DNA of 64,000 nt, taken from NCBI RefSeq assembly GCF_000621125.1, contig NZ_JHZC01000010.1:82269-146268 (forward strand), written 5' to 3'. This DNA comes from Maribacter antarcticus DSM 21422 (lineage in GTDB: Bacteria > Bacteroidota > Bacteroidia > Flavobacteriales > Flavobacteriaceae). The translations under genes and the position numbers were made by a program. The notes under the pieces were generated by a model. The model did not search any database and was not told the origin of the DNA. It saw only the letters and a program-made list of their open reading frames with translations. This document shows positions 47,643 through 57,295 of the stretch, piece after piece; within the stretch, counting starts at the first letter, position 1; every line of letters starts with the position of its first letter.

Positions 47643-48968
47643 CTATTTATCCTCTAAAGCAGAAGGAAGAATCCATGCATGATGCTTAAACCGCAACCAG
47701 GGCGTATTAGCCAAATCGGTTTTTGGGTCTATAAATGGGGCATATGGCTTTCCGTTTATGCTAATACGGGATTGCTCTAGATATACCGATATGTTTTCTC
47801 CATTTTGAGCGTATTCTTGTTGTAGGTAACCAGCAAATTGCCATGCAAAATCGGGGTAAGCAAATACTTTTCGTTGTTGGCTGTTGCTTAAGAATTCTTT
47901 GGGTTCTATTATTGTTTTTTCACCAGTCTGATTATTTACAACCTTGAATTTCCCTTTTCCGGATCTGCTACGTAACATCATGCGCCAGCTTAGTCTATGT
48001 CCTTCTTCTGTCCAGAGTACATTATCCGAAATAAAATGATGGCGTAAGGGTAACAGTAATTGAATGATAAAGTAACTACTTAGTAGGGTGAGGATTATAT
48101 TTCTGTGTTTAGGAACCTTTACTTCATTTCCAATGTACCCTTTTTTCTTTTTGAAAAAGATGCGACGAATAGTCTCTGGTTCAAAGAAAAACACACTGAA
48201 AGCTAAGGATAAATAGGGAAAAATACCGATTTGAAAAACAATGGAGTTGAACAGATGAAAAAATATAGATAAACAGAAAGCCAGTTTGCGAGTGCGGTTC
48301 CAAAGTAGGGCAGGGATAATTAATAAATCGAATAAAATACCTACAGTTCCGATAATTTTGTGTGTCCATTCTTGTTGAAGCAACTCGCCTATTAAAGGAT
48401 AATGCGCCACGGGTCGCATCAAAATGCGTATCATTCCAAAATCTAGCCAATCACCATATAATTTCGCTGTAGAGGCGTATACGTACACAATTAAAAGTTG
48501 GAATACGATAAGCCATTTCATATAGCTGTACATGGTATCGGACTTCTGTTCTGGATGTTTTTTTACGGCTAATGAATAATTTTTATCTGCAGGAACAAAA
48601 CACATAAACAGGGAAAGTAGTACCAACAAATAATAATGATTGTTGTATGCTGTTTTCTGCATGAGATAAACAGCCGTCCAAAGCAGGGTAAATGAAATAA
48701 TACTGAATCGGTATTTATACCCTAAGGCAATACAAACCCCCAATAGGCCCATCATAGAAAAGTAAACATACATCCCATAACCCGGTAGGGGCTGTAGCCA
48801 ATTAAAATCTATAAATGGGAAGTTGAAACGCGGCTCTACGAGGTTTTTATGCACCCACCCTGTTGCAAGCGCACCAAAGCTTTCGCAGGCTACAAGGAAA
48901 CCAAAAAAGATACGAAAGATAATTAATGGACTGTTGTCTATCCTTTGAAATAAAAACCGGTCTAACAT
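47643..48968 (-). CDS. HTTM-domain membrane protein (gamma-carboxylase-like)
   Basis: A 441-residue protein of the HTTM family (horizontally transferred transmembrane domain), related to vitamin K-dependent gamma-carboxylase. About six or more helices occupy residues ~15-310 (LIIFRIFFGFLVACESFGAL, YKYRFSIISFTLLWTAVYLMQ, NNHYYLLVLLSLFMCFVPADK). The C-terminal ~130 residues are soluble (PLRHHFISDNVLWTEEGHRLSWRMM). HTTM proteins are suspected of modifying or transporting substrates; no activity is set. It starts 2 bp after the end of ribF on the same strand, so the two are an operon. Confidence 0.88.
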   Translation of the reverse strand: MLDRFLFQRIDNSPLIIFRIFFGFLVACESFGALATGWVHKNLVEPRFNFPFIDFNWLQPLPGYGMYVYFSMMGLLGVCIALGYKYRFSIISFTLLWTAVYLMQKTAYNNHYYLLVLLSLFMCFVPADKNYSLAVKKHPEQKSDTMYSYMKWLIVFQLLIVYVYASTAKLYGDWLDFGMIRILMRPVAHYPLIGELLQQEWTHKIIGTVGILFDLLIIPALLWNRTRKLAFCLSIFFHLFNSIVFQIGIFPYLSLAFSVFFFEPETIRRIFFKKKKGYIGNEVKVPKHRNIILTLLSSYFIIQLLLPLRHHFISDNVLWTEEGHRLSWRMMLRSRSGKGKFKVVNNQTGEKTIIEPKEFLSNSQQRKVFAYPDFAWQFAGYLQQEYAQNGENISVYLEQSRISINGKPYAPFIDPKTDLANTPWLRFKHHAWILPSALEDK

Positions 48969-48970
48969 GA

Positions 48971-49897
48971 TTACTGGGATATATATCGAAGTGACATTTC
49001 TTTATCCTTCGCCAGTTGCTCTTGCAAAGCATCCAAGGAATCAAATTTACGTTCATCCCGCAAGCGATGTAACATGTCTATTTGTATAATTTGGCCGTAC
49101 AGATTTTCCTTGAAATCAAAAAAGTGTATTTCAATGGTTTTATGGGTGCCGTTTACGGTAGGGTTATAGCCAATGTTCATCATGCCATGGACTTCTTTTC
49201 CGTTCAAGATACTTTTTACGGTATATGCACCCGTTTTTGGAATAAGTTTGTATGTTTCCTCAATGGATAGATTAGCGGTTGGATAATTAAGTTTTCGGCC
49301 TAATCCCTTTCCTTTTTTAACAGAGCCGGTAAGCATGTACTCATACCCTAAGTAAATGTTTGCTGTAGTGACGTCACCTTTCTCTAGTGCCTTTCTTATT
49401 TTAGTAGAGCTTATGGATACCTCTTCTATTTCTTGTACTTGTATTTCTTCTACAGAAAAGTCCAATATATTACCAAAAGCGACGAGATCGTTGATGTTTG
49501 CAGTGCGGTTGCGCCCAAATCGATGGTCGTAACCTATAATTATTTTTTTTGATTTAAGTTTATTTACTAAAAGATCTCGAACAAATTCGGTAGCGGTTAA
49601 TCTGGAAAAGGCAGTAGTAAAGGGGTGGATTACTAAGACATCCAATCCCATTTTGGAAAGAATCAACTGCTTTTCGGCTATGGTGTTCAATAGTTTTATG
49701 TCCGTATCTTTTTGAACTACCATTCTAGGGTGGGGGAAAAAGGTGAGTACCGCCGATTTTAAGTTAGCGTCTTTGGCACGGTTTATGACTTTTTCCAGTA
49801 TTTTGCAGTGACCAATATGCACACCGTCAAATGTGCCTATGGTAATGGCAACAGATTCTTGTGCTTTGTATTCGGAAATGCTATGGACTGTAATCAC
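48971..49897 (-). CDS. ribF: Bifunctional riboflavin kinase/FAD synthetase RibF
   Basis: A 308-residue enzyme that phosphorylates riboflavin to FMN and adenylates FMN to FAD. The N-terminal nucleotidyltransferase domain has ITIGTFDGVHIGHCKIL (HxGH) and IIIGYDHRFGRNRTAN. The linker SSTKIRKALEKGDV is typical. The C-terminal kinase domain has GKGLGRKLNYPTANL and MMNIGYNPTV, with an acidic residue in TIEIHFFDF. Length fits the family. Operon with the HTTM gene downstream. Confidence 0.96.
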   Translation of the reverse strand: MITVHSISEYKAQESVAITIGTFDGVHIGHCKILEKVINRAKDANLKSAVLTFFPHPRMVVQKDTDIKLLNTIAEKQLILSKMGLDVLVIHPFTTAFSRLTATEFVRDLLVNKLKSKKIIIGYDHRFGRNRTANINDLVAFGNILDFSVEEIQVQEIEEVSISSTKIRKALEKGDVTTANIYLGYEYMLTGSVKKGKGLGRKLNYPTANLSIEETYKLIPKTGAYTVKSILNGKEVHGMMNIGYNPTVNGTHKTIEIHFFDFKENLYGQIIQIDMLHRLRDERKFDSLDALQEQLAKDKEMSLRYISQ

Positions 49898-49919
49898 TTA
49901 TGATAGAAAATAAAAGAAC

Positions 49920-49927
49920 TATATTTG
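49920..49927 (+). promoter_or_regulatory. Bacteroidota -7 box before the protease gene
   Basis: TATATTTG matches TAnnTTTG, 22 bp before the ATG at 49950, in the divergent space between ribF and the protease. No -33 TTG is seen. Confidence 0.42.
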
Positions 49928-49949
49928 AAACTGAGATAAAAGTCCCTCA

Positions 49950-52900
49950 ATGAGTGCAAAATTACGCTTAGTTTTTTCAATTACAATGGTATTTGCTTCC
50001 TTTTATGGAGCTGCCCAAACTACATATTGGAAAGATACGGATTTAACCCGAACAGAGGAGCGCGCCTCCTTGGAACGTTTTGTAATCGAAAAAGCAAGTG
50101 CGTATACCTTGGATGAAGTCCGTTTTAAAAACCAACTGACATCCGTATCCAAGGCTCGTAGTCGTGCTGGAGTTGTCTATTTTCCTGATGCAAATGGAAA
50201 ACATATTCCGTTTGAGGTGGTCGAAGCTAGTACCTTCTCTGAAGCACTTGCTCAAAAGTACCCCAATATTAAATCCTATAAAGGAACGAGTGTTTTGAAC
50301 GATGGGAAACGTATTCGTTTTAGCGTTTCGCACAAGGGAATTCATAGTATGATGTCTACTGCTGGGAATGGAGGTTCTGTTTTTATGGAAAAAGGCCTTA
50401 AGGGAAAATATATCCTATATGACGCGAAAGACAGAGCCACCAAGGAGGCATTTGTTTGTAAAACAAGCCCTGAAATAGCGAATATGGGGAATGCCCTTTC
50501 TGCACGGCTCGTAAACGACCAAGTGTTACGAAAGTTTAGACTTGCCGTGGCGGCTTCCGGGGAATATACTGCTTTTCATGGTGGCACTAAAGTAGATGCT
50601 TTGGCAGCCATAAATGCTTCTGTTACTAGGATTAACGAAGTTTTAGAAAATGATTTGGGCGTTACCTTGGAGTTGATAGGAACTACCGATGAGGTGATCT
50701 ATTTAGATTCAGAAACAGACCCTTTTACTGGTGGTTTGAGTGCTCAGACGCAGAATACCTTAGATTCCGTAATTGGTGATGCAAATTATGATATAGGGCA
50801 TCTTTTTAACCAAAGAGACAATGCACTGGACGGAAATGCTGGGTTTGTAGGTGCTGTTTGTCGTGCTGGTAGAAAAGGAAGCGCATATAGCACGCTTTCA
50901 TCTCCACAGGGAGATTTTTTCGCTATAGATTTGGTGGCTCACGAAATGGGGCATCAGTTTGGAGCAAACCACACGTTCTCTCATATTTCTGAAGGAACAC
51001 AGGCACAGGTAGAGCCTGGAAGCGGCACCACTATTATGGGGTATGCAGGTATTACAAATGAGAATGATGTAGCCAAAAATAGCGATGATTATTTTCATTA
51101 TTTCAGTATTGTTCAGATACGTGACTATCTAGCAACTATTTCTTGTGGCGAAACCACTTCTTTGGTCAATACGCCGCCCACTTTGGTTCCTGTTGCAGAT
51201 TTCACTATTCCAAAAGGTACCGCTTTTGTCCTTTCTGGAAACGCTACGGATACAGATGTTGATGACGTCCTTACCTACGCATGGGAACAAACTGATAGTG
51301 GTATCATTACCCAAGCAACGTTTGGGCCAACCAGTCCTAGTGGAGCATTGTTTAGGTCTTTGCCTCCGATCACTTTACCTTTTCGTTATTTTCCAAAATT
51401 GGAGCGCATATTGTCTGGTGATTTAACACAAACAACTCCGGGGTTGAATACAGCTTGGGAGACCTTGTCCTTGGTAGAGCGGGAACTCAATTTTGCATTA
51501 ACCGTGCGTGATAATGCCTTAAATGGAGGTCAATTGATTTCTGATGAGATGTCCGTACTTGTAACGAATGATGCAGGCCCTTTTGTGGTAAATTCTCAAG
51601 ATACATCTGTGACCTACGTAGCAGGTGAGGTACAGACCCTTAGTTGGGATGTGGCAGATACCCATTTGGCTCCTATCTCTGCAGAAACGGTAGCTATTTT
51701 CCTATCTACGGATGGAGGACAGACCTTTCCCATCCTCGTTGCCGAGAATATCACCAATAATGGTATGTATAATACCGTGATACCCGGTATACCTACTTCC
51801 AATGGTAGATTTATGGTTAAGGCTTCGGAAAATATTTTTTTCGCTGTCAATGCTGCAAATTTTAACATCATGCCATCTGAGGTTGTACTCAGCTTTGCGG
51901 AATTAGATTATGAGATATGCAAGCCAGGCGATCTTGTGGTCGACTTCACGTATGAAACGTATTTAGATTTTGTCGAGGAGAGTACATTTAGTGTTACTGA
52001 TGCTCCCGCGGGATTAACCGCTGTTTTTTCAACTACTACTGCGATATCAGATGACACCCCTGTAAGCATTACTTTTTCAGGGACAGGAAGTTTGGCTGTT
52101 GGCACCTATCCGATTCAGGTAGTATCCACATCTGCGACGGTTACTAAAGAAATAACCTTGAATTTAATCATCTACGATACTAATTTTGTAGAGGTGGCTT
52201 CTACGGCACCTTTAAACGGTGCAAACGATGTGTCAACAGTTGAGGTTTTGGAGTGGGAAGGGAATGTAAGAAACACTGAATATGATTTAGAAATAGCTAC
52301 AGATATCGACTTTACGAGTATTATAGAGGCAGTTAGTGTTGCCAATACTTTTTACACACCTACAAATCTAGAAAACAATGCTTCATACTTTTGGCGCGTA
52401 AAGCCCAAAAATAGTTGTGGCGAAGGTGTTTTTGGGCTTCCATTTAGTTTTAGCACGATATCCTTTAACTGTGATACGGTAACTGCTTTTGATTTGCCAT
52501 TAGAAATATCTTCGATAGATACACCTACCATTACTTCTAAAATAGTATTTTATGAGGATTTGCCGATAGCAGATATTAATGTGTCGCTAAATGTTGAGCA
52601 TAGTTTTTTGGCAGATTTACAGATTAGCCTTATTTCACCTGCTGGCACTACGGTTGTACTGGTCTCTAGTTCCTGTAACGACTCTAGAGACATAAATACG
52701 GTATTTGATGATGCTGCACCAGAATTTGTTTGTGGTGGAAACCCTGCCATCAGTGGAACGGTAGCTCCATTAGGTTCTTTAAGTTCGTTTAATGGAGAAT
52801 CTATCCTTGGGGAGTGGACTTTAGAAATCAAGGATAATGCTCCTGCTGATGGGGGAAGGTTGAATTCGTTTTCGATGGAAGTTTGCGTTGAGGGCGAATT

Positions 52901-53723
52901 TAGATTAGATGCAGACAAAGACGGTGTTTTTGATGACGGAGATGACCTGTGTTTGGATACCCCTGAGGGGCAAGAAGTAGATATATCGGGATGCCCTATC
53001 TATCGGTTTACGAATCAGAATTTTAATATCAGTTTAGAAAGTGAAACATGTCGTTCCAATAACGATGGTAAAATTATTATTACACCAAAGGTAGGTCTCA
53101 GTTACGAGGTAACGGTAAGCGGAGTAGGAGTAGACGAAACGCAAGGTTTTACTAATACATTTCAGATATCTGATTTAAGTTCAGGTACGTACAGCGTATG
53201 CATAAATGCAATGGATGGTGCCATTACTTACGAAGAGTTTTGTACTCAAGTGATTATCTCTGAACCCGACTTTTTAGGAGTTAGCTCAAAAGTGTCTACG
53301 GACGGCACGCTACTTACTTTGAATCTATCTGGGTCCGATTTCTATAACCTTGAGCTGAACGGGATAGCGATTCAGACACAATCCTCGAACATTGCCTTAG
53401 ATTTAAAGAATGGAATCAACGTTTTAAAGGTGTTTACGGACATTCCTTGCCAAGGCGTGTATAACGAGCAGTTTGTACTTTCGAAGGAGCCAATATTATA
53501 CCCAAATCCATTCACTGATATCGTCGGTGTTTATTTTGGAGGCACTGGTAGTACAGTAACGATGCGTATTTTTGCTTCAGATGGTCAGTTTGTTCAAGGA
53601 ATGAGCTTACAGGTAAACGATAATGGAACACAAATAGATTTGGGGGCACTAGCTAACGGTATATACTACGTTCAATTTGCGGGCGAAGGAATAAAAGGAA
53701 CAGCTAAAATCATTAAGAAATGA
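49950..53723 (+). CDS. Secreted reprolysin-like metalloprotease with P-domain and T9SS signal
   Basis: A 1257-residue exported protein. Signal peptide at 1-24 (LVFSITMVFASFYGAAQ). The zinc site HEMGHQFGANH (His331, Glu332, His335, His341) and TTIMGYAG met-turn mark an M12B-like metzincin. After it come fibronectin-like modules (~650-850), a proprotein-convertase P-domain (~870-985, with SFLADLQISLISPAGT and SFNGESILGEWTLEIKD), a thrombospondin type 3-like Ca-binding stretch (DADKDGVFDDGDDLC), and a T9SS sorting domain in the last ~75 residues (YPNPFTDIVGVYFGG, LANGIYYVQF). Its end overlaps the next gene by 4 bp. Confidence 0.93.
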   Translation: MSAKLRLVFSITMVFASFYGAAQTTYWKDTDLTRTEERASLERFVIEKASAYTLDEVRFKNQLTSVSKARSRAGVVYFPDANGKHIPFEVVEASTFSEALAQKYPNIKSYKGTSVLNDGKRIRFSVSHKGIHSMMSTAGNGGSVFMEKGLKGKYILYDAKDRATKEAFVCKTSPEIANMGNALSARLVNDQVLRKFRLAVAASGEYTAFHGGTKVDALAAINASVTRINEVLENDLGVTLELIGTTDEVIYLDSETDPFTGGLSAQTQNTLDSVIGDANYDIGHLFNQRDNALDGNAGFVGAVCRAGRKGSAYSTLSSPQGDFFAIDLVAHEMGHQFGANHTFSHISEGTQAQVEPGSGTTIMGYAGITNENDVAKNSDDYFHYFSIVQIRDYLATISCGETTSLVNTPPTLVPVADFTIPKGTAFVLSGNATDTDVDDVLTYAWEQTDSGIITQATFGPTSPSGALFRSLPPITLPFRYFPKLERILSGDLTQTTPGLNTAWETLSLVERELNFALTVRDNALNGGQLISDEMSVLVTNDAGPFVVNSQDTSVTYVAGEVQTLSWDVADTHLAPISAETVAIFLSTDGGQTFPILVAENITNNGMYNTVIPGIPTSNGRFMVKASENIFFAVNAANFNIMPSEVVLSFAELDYEICKPGDLVVDFTYETYLDFVEESTFSVTDAPAGLTAVFSTTTAISDDTPVSITFSGTGSLAVGTYPIQVVSTSATVTKEITLNLIIYDTNFVEVASTAPLNGANDVSTVEVLEWEGNVRNTEYDLEIATDIDFTSIIEAVSVANTFYTPTNLENNASYFWRVKPKNSCGEGVFGLPFSFSTISFNCDTVTAFDLPLEISSIDTPTITSKIVFYEDLPIADINVSLNVEHSFLADLQISLISPAGTTVVLVSSSCNDSRDINTVFDDAAPEFVCGGNPAISGTVAPLGSLSSFNGESILGEWTLEIKDNAPADGGRLNSFSMEVCVEGEFRLDADKDGVFDDGDDLCLDTPEGQEVDISGCPIYRFTNQNFNISLESETCRSNNDGKIIITPKVGLSYEVTVSGVGVDETQGFTNTFQISDLSSGTYSVCINAMDGAITYEEFCTQVIISEPDFLGVSSKVSTDGTLLTLNLSGSDFYNLELNGIAIQTQSSNIALDLKNGINVLKVFTDIPCQGVYNEQFVLSKEPILYPNPFTDIVGVYFGGTGSTVTMRIFASDGQFVQGMSLQVNDNGTQIDLGALANGIYYVQFAGEGIKGTAKIIKK

Positions 53724-54406
53724 AACGGAATATTTTTCTAATTGGTGCTATGTTGTCCTTACTTATCGGATGTGGTAAAAAGGATGACCCCAAACCTCCA
53801 GGTCAAGTAGAATTAGTGTTTCCGGAGCGAAATTCTGAATGTACTACAGGGCAGTCTTTAGGAGCAAGTACGAGTCGGGTAACGTTTAGATGGCAAGAAG
53901 CAAAAAATGTCAACACTTATGAGTTAAGGGTGACCAATTTAAATACAGGAAGTACACAAACAATTAGCACAGCTGCAACATCTGCAAACCTCCCCATAGA
54001 AAAAGGTATTCCTTTTTCATGGCAGGTGCGTTCGCGAAACAACCAAGTGGAACAAAGTATTTCCAGCCTTGTTTGGAATTTTTATAACTCCGGATTTAAC
54101 ACTTCTTTTGCGCCTTTTCCTGCAGATATCATAAGCCCAAGAATGTCGCAGAGAGTGTTTAAGGATATTAATAATGAAATAACCCTATCTTGGTCTGCAA
54201 GCGATTTGGATGATGATATTTCGAATTTTGAAGTCTATCTTTCAACAGAAAACCCACCGGAAGATTTGGTGGCAACCTTAGTTTCCGATGTGTTGGAGCA
54301 AAAAGTTTCGGTAGCACCGAATACCGTGTATTATTGGAGTGTAATTACAAAGGATACGGAAGGAAACGCTACCAGTTCAGGGATATATACCTTTAAAGTG
54401 CTGTAG
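53720..54406 (+). CDS. Fibronectin-like lipoprotein coupled to the protease
   Basis: A 228-residue outer-envelope lipoprotein. The lipobox is LLIGC followed by a charged stretch (GKKDDPKPPG). Two fibronectin III-like modules follow (~25-120 and ~130-228: VTFRWQEAKNVNTYELRVTN, ITLSWSASDLDDDISNFEVYL). The start ATG overlaps the protease stop (ATGA), so translation is coupled and the lipoprotein probably works with or anchors the secreted protease. The same FN3-like motif (NASYFWRVKPKN) occurs in the protease. Function otherwise unknown. Confidence 0.85.
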   Translation: MKRNIFLIGAMLSLLIGCGKKDDPKPPGQVELVFPERNSECTTGQSLGASTSRVTFRWQEAKNVNTYELRVTNLNTGSTQTISTAATSANLPIEKGIPFSWQVRSRNNQVEQSISSLVWNFYNSGFNTSFAPFPADIISPRMSQRVFKDINNEITLSWSASDLDDDISNFEVYLSTENPPEDLVATLVSDVLEQKVSVAPNTVYYWSVITKDTEGNATSSGIYTFKVL

Positions 54407-54418
54407 TTTCGTGGAAAC

Positions 54419-55048
54419 TTAAGAATTATTGAATTGATTCATCGTACGAGTAATGCCTGCCAGTACAAAGGAAGTTACTACCTCTGCTGATTTTTTAAGG
54501 CGTTCCACTATTGCTGAATTTTCATCTTCGTTCCATTTACCTAGCACATACTCTACTTGTCTACCCTTACCAAAATCTGCCCCTACACCAAACCGGAATC
54601 TATTATACGTATTCCCTTGCAGGAATAGTTGGATATCCTTTAGTCCATTATGGCCTCCGTCGCTACCTTTGGTTTTTATTCTTATGGTGCCGAATTGAAG
54701 ATTAATATCATCTGTAATGACTAGTACATTTTCTAACGGAATCTTCTCCTTGTCCATCCAATATTTCAATGCTTTTCCGCTTCTGTTCATATAGGTAGAT
54801 GGTTTAAGACAGAGTACACTTCGGCCTTTTACTTTAAACATACCTATATCTCCCAATTTTGCCGTTTCAAAGCTAAATTCTTCTTTAGCACCTAATGCAT
54901 CCAAAATCTTAAAACCAATATTGTGGCGTGTTTCTTTGTATTCATCTCCTATGTTACCAAGGCCTACGATTAAAAATTTCTTCATGATTTCATCTTCGTT
55001 TAAAAAGCTACTTTCTTTTTTGAAAAGGGACTTCAGGAATATTAACAT
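54419..55048 (-). CDS. pth: Peptidyl-tRNA hydrolase
   Basis: This enzyme releases peptides from peptidyl-tRNA that has dropped off the ribosome. Motifs: LIVGLGNIGDEYKETRHNIGF with the catalytic His, CLKPSTYMNRSGKAL with the substrate Asn, DDINLQFGTIRIKTKGSDGGHNGLK, and RFRFGVGADF. Two starts are possible: 55048 (209 residues, extra basic N-terminus MLIFLKSLFKK) and 54985 (188 residues, starting MKKFLIVGLG). The longer form is seen in many flavobacteria, so I kept it, but the shorter is the core. Gene downstream of rplY, separated by a terminator. Confidence 0.94.
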   Translation of the reverse strand: MLIFLKSLFKKESSFLNEDEIMKKFLIVGLGNIGDEYKETRHNIGFKILDALGAKEEFSFETAKLGDIGMFKVKGRSVLCLKPSTYMNRSGKALKYWMDKEKIPLENVLVITDDINLQFGTIRIKTKGSDGGHNGLKDIQLFLQGNTYNRFRFGVGADFGKGRQVEYVLGKWNEDENSAIVERLKKSAEVVTSFVLAGITRTMNQFNNS

Positions 55049-55084
55049 AATTATGAAAGGTGCTTATAGTCTTAAAAATACAAA

Positions 55085-55112
55085 AGCATCCCGATACGGG
55101 TATCGGGATGCT
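55085..55112 (-). terminator. Terminator after rplY
   Basis: A 13-bp perfect inverted repeat, AGCATCCCGATAC (55085-55097) and GTATCGGGATGCT (55100-55112), with only two bases between. On the minus strand it is followed by TTTTGTATTTTT. It lies between rplY and pth on the minus strand. Confidence 0.82.
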
Positions 55113-55141
55113 CTATATCAATCTGTAGAAATAACCTTTAG

Positions 55142-55756
55142 TTATTCTTGTGCTGTTTCTTCATCAGCTCCTTCTTCACCTTCTTCACCTTCTTCGTCTT
55201 CTGTTAAGACCGCTGTACGTGCCATTTTAACTTGTACAACTATGGTGCTATCTGGATGTAGAATAGTAAAATCTTCGTTCAATAAAGATTCGACGGTAAT
55301 ATTTTCGCCAATTTTTAATTTAGAAATATCGACATCAAAGAAATCCGGTAATTTGTCCGGGAAAGCTTTAATGGCTAATTTTCTTTTTCTGAACAATAAG
55401 CGTCCACCGTCTCTTTCCCCTGGAGAATTACCTTTTAAACGTACGGGAATATTCATGGTAACTTCCTTGTCATCAAATAATTGATAAAAATCGATATGCA
55501 TAATTTTATCCGTAACTGGATGAAATTGGATGTCTTGCATAATCGCTTTTAATTTTCCATGACCCAAGTCAACCTCTACAGTATGCGCGGCTGCGGTGTA
55601 CACTAACTCTCTAAACGCTAGTTCATGTGCTGAAAAGTGTAGTGGTTTATCCCCTCCGTATACTACGCAAGGAACCATTCCAGCATTACGTAAGGCTTTT
55701 GTTGACTTCTTGCCTACGCTTTCTCTTTCTGATCCTTTAATTGTAATTGACTTCAT
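55142..55756 (-). CDS. rplY: 50S ribosomal protein L25/general stress protein Ctc
   Basis: A 204-residue L25 of the long Ctc type, which binds 5S rRNA in the large subunit. Seen: [48 protein letters not shown], and a C-terminal CTC beta-barrel domain ([20 protein letters not shown]). The last ~20 residues are almost all acidic ([13 protein letters not shown]), common in Bacteroidota. It is directly downstream of prs (43-bp gap), a conserved arrangement. Confidence 0.96.
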   Translation of the reverse strand: MKSITIKGSERESVGKKSTKALRNAGMVPCVVYGGDKPLHFSAHELAFRELVYTAAAHTVEVDLGHGKLKAIMQDIQFHPVTDKIMHIDFYQLFDDKEVTMNIPVRLKGNSPGERDGGRLLFRKRKLAIKAFPDKLPDFFDVDISKLKIGENITVESLLNEDFTILHPDSTIVVQVKMARTAVLTEDEEGEEGEEGADEETAQE

Positions 55757-55799
55757 TGTATATATTAAAAATTAATAATTCTGAATTTGATCTTCGTGC

Positions 55800-56741
55800 T
55801 TACATAAGAAACTTTGAAGAGATGGAATTGTTGTTGTGTACTTTATCCATCACTTCTGCAAAAAGATTAGCACAACTTAGTACACGGACCTTATTACTTT
55901 TTATTTCAATAGGAATAGAATCTGTTATGATTAATTCCGTTAGTTGTGATTTTTCTATTTTCTCATATGCATCACCAGATAGAAGTCCGTGCGTTGTAAT
56001 AGCACGCACGCTAATGGCGCCACGCTCCATCATTAAATCGGCTGCTTTTGTGAGGGTTCCTGCGGTATCTACCATATCATCGACCAAAACTACGTTCTTG
56101 CCCTTTACATCACCAATAAGCTCCATGTGACTTATTACATTGGCTTTTGCTCTTTGCTTATAACAAACCACAACATCACTTACTAAAGCTTTGGAATAAG
56201 CATAAGCTCTTTTGGAACCCCCCATATCTGGTGAGGCTATGGTTAAATTATCCAAGCCTAGGTTTTTCAAGTAAGGAAGAAAGAGGGTAGACGCAAAAAG
56301 ATGGTCTACAGGTTTTTCAAAGAATCCTTGAATCTGGTCTGCATGCAGATCCATTGTAATGATTCTTGTTGCGCCGGCTGTTTCTAGCATTTTGGCAACT
56401 AACTTTGCTGCAATAGGCACCCTAGGTTTATCTTTTCTATCCTGTCTTGCCCAGCCAAAATAGGGCATAACTGCTGTAATATGCCGTGCGGATGCCCTTT
56501 TGGCGGCATCTATCATCAGCAACATTTCCATAAGGTTTTCAGCTCCTGGGTGGGTAGAACCGATAATAAAAATACGTGTACCTCTAATAGATTCCTCGAA
56601 AGAAGGCTGAAATTCCCCATCACTGTAACGGGAGAAAAGAATTTTACCAAGATTGGTACCGTAGGCTTTGGCAATCTTTTCACCCAAATCCATGCTTTGT
56701 GTACATGCAAAAATCTTTGGTTCTGGAACTTGGTATGCCAT
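55800..56741 (-). CDS. prs: Ribose-phosphate pyrophosphokinase
   Basis: A 313-residue PRPP synthetase, making PRPP from ribose-5-phosphate and ATP for nucleotides, His and Trp. Motifs: SRYSDGEFQPSFEESIRG, FGWARQDRKDKPRVPIAAK, the His catalytic region TMDLHADQIQGFF, and the PRPP loop VVLVDDMVDTAGTLTKA. Length is typical. Upstream gene of the prs-rplY-pth set on the minus strand. Confidence 0.97.
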   Translation of the reverse strand: MAYQVPEPKIFACTQSMDLGEKIAKAYGTNLGKILFSRYSDGEFQPSFEESIRGTRIFIIGSTHPGAENLMEMLLMIDAAKRASARHITAVMPYFGWARQDRKDKPRVPIAAKLVAKMLETAGATRIITMDLHADQIQGFFEKPVDHLFASTLFLPYLKNLGLDNLTIASPDMGGSKRAYAYSKALVSDVVVCYKQRAKANVISHMELIGDVKGKNVVLVDDMVDTAGTLTKAADLMMERGAISVRAITTHGLLSGDAYEKIEKSQLTELIITDSIPIEIKSNKVRVLSCANLFAEVMDKVHNNNSISSKFLM

Positions 56742-56905
56742 AGCTTCGAATGTTGTGTCGTTAGAATGTGAGAAAGTAATCTTAATACCTCTGATTTCTA
56801 AGGAGGTGCAAACTTAAAAATTAAATTGGGTTGCTAAACTATAAATGTCAATAATTTTGTAGCTGTAACGAAATATTTTTTTAATTTTACATCTTAGTTT
56901 TAAAA

Positions 56906-56985
56906 GCTCGAGTGGCGGAACTGGTAGACGCGCTGGATTCAAAATCCAGTTCTTCGGAGTGCGGGTTCGATTCCCGCCTCGAGTA
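56906..56985 (+). tRNA. tRNA-Leu (anticodon CAA)
   Basis: A cloverleaf folds with acceptor GCTCGAG pairing CTCGAGT (one G-U), a D-arm GGCGGAACTGGTAGACGC, anticodon stem CTGGA/TCCAG with loop TTCAAAA (anticodon CAA, reading UUG), a long variable arm TTCTTCGGAGT, and T-arm GCGGGTTCGATTCCCGC. The long variable arm is a class II leucine trait. CCA is not encoded. A terminator follows at 56989. Confidence 0.95.
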
Positions 56986-56988
56986 CTG

Positions 56989-57022
56989 AAAGGCCTTAAC
57001 AGAAATGTTGAGGCCTTTTTTA
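56989..57022 (+). terminator. Terminator after tRNA-Leu
   Basis: AAAGGCCTTAAC (56989-57000) pairs with GTTGAGGCCTTT (57007-57018), a 12-bp stem with one T-G pair and a 6-nt loop, then a T tract. Confidence 0.85.
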
Positions 57023-57029
57023 TTTCTCA

Positions 57030-57049
57030 GGTACAACATAGGTACAACA
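57030..57049 (+). repeat. Tandem GGTACAACA repeat after the tRNA terminator
   Basis: GGTACAACA occurs at 57030 and again at 57041, an 11-bp period, 45 bp past the tRNA end. The rest of the 410-bp gap 56986-57395 has no supported gene. Such repeats downstream of tRNA-Leu may be part of an old integration site; this is inference. Confidence 0.4.
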
Positions 57050-57295
57050 ATATTAGATTTATATTTTTTTGAAGTAATTGGGATTATTTGTTGTTTCATA
57101 GCATTGTGCAAAATCCGTTTTCAGCGGTTCACTTTGGCCGCTAAAGCCCTCTATAACATCATTTTTAAAGGTGTTAAAATGCAGAATTTAAATGACTAAC
57201 TCAATGAATTTTGTTTCTCCATAGTTATTTTACATCCCTTAAGTTCAGTTACATTTCATACGCGATAAATATATAAACTATGACTGTTATTGAGA

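Noticed and set aside
57005..57199. A 64-codon ORF after the tRNA terminator
   Set aside because: Its start lies within the terminator stem and the sequence has no recognisable family; only the last ~20 codons look protein-like.
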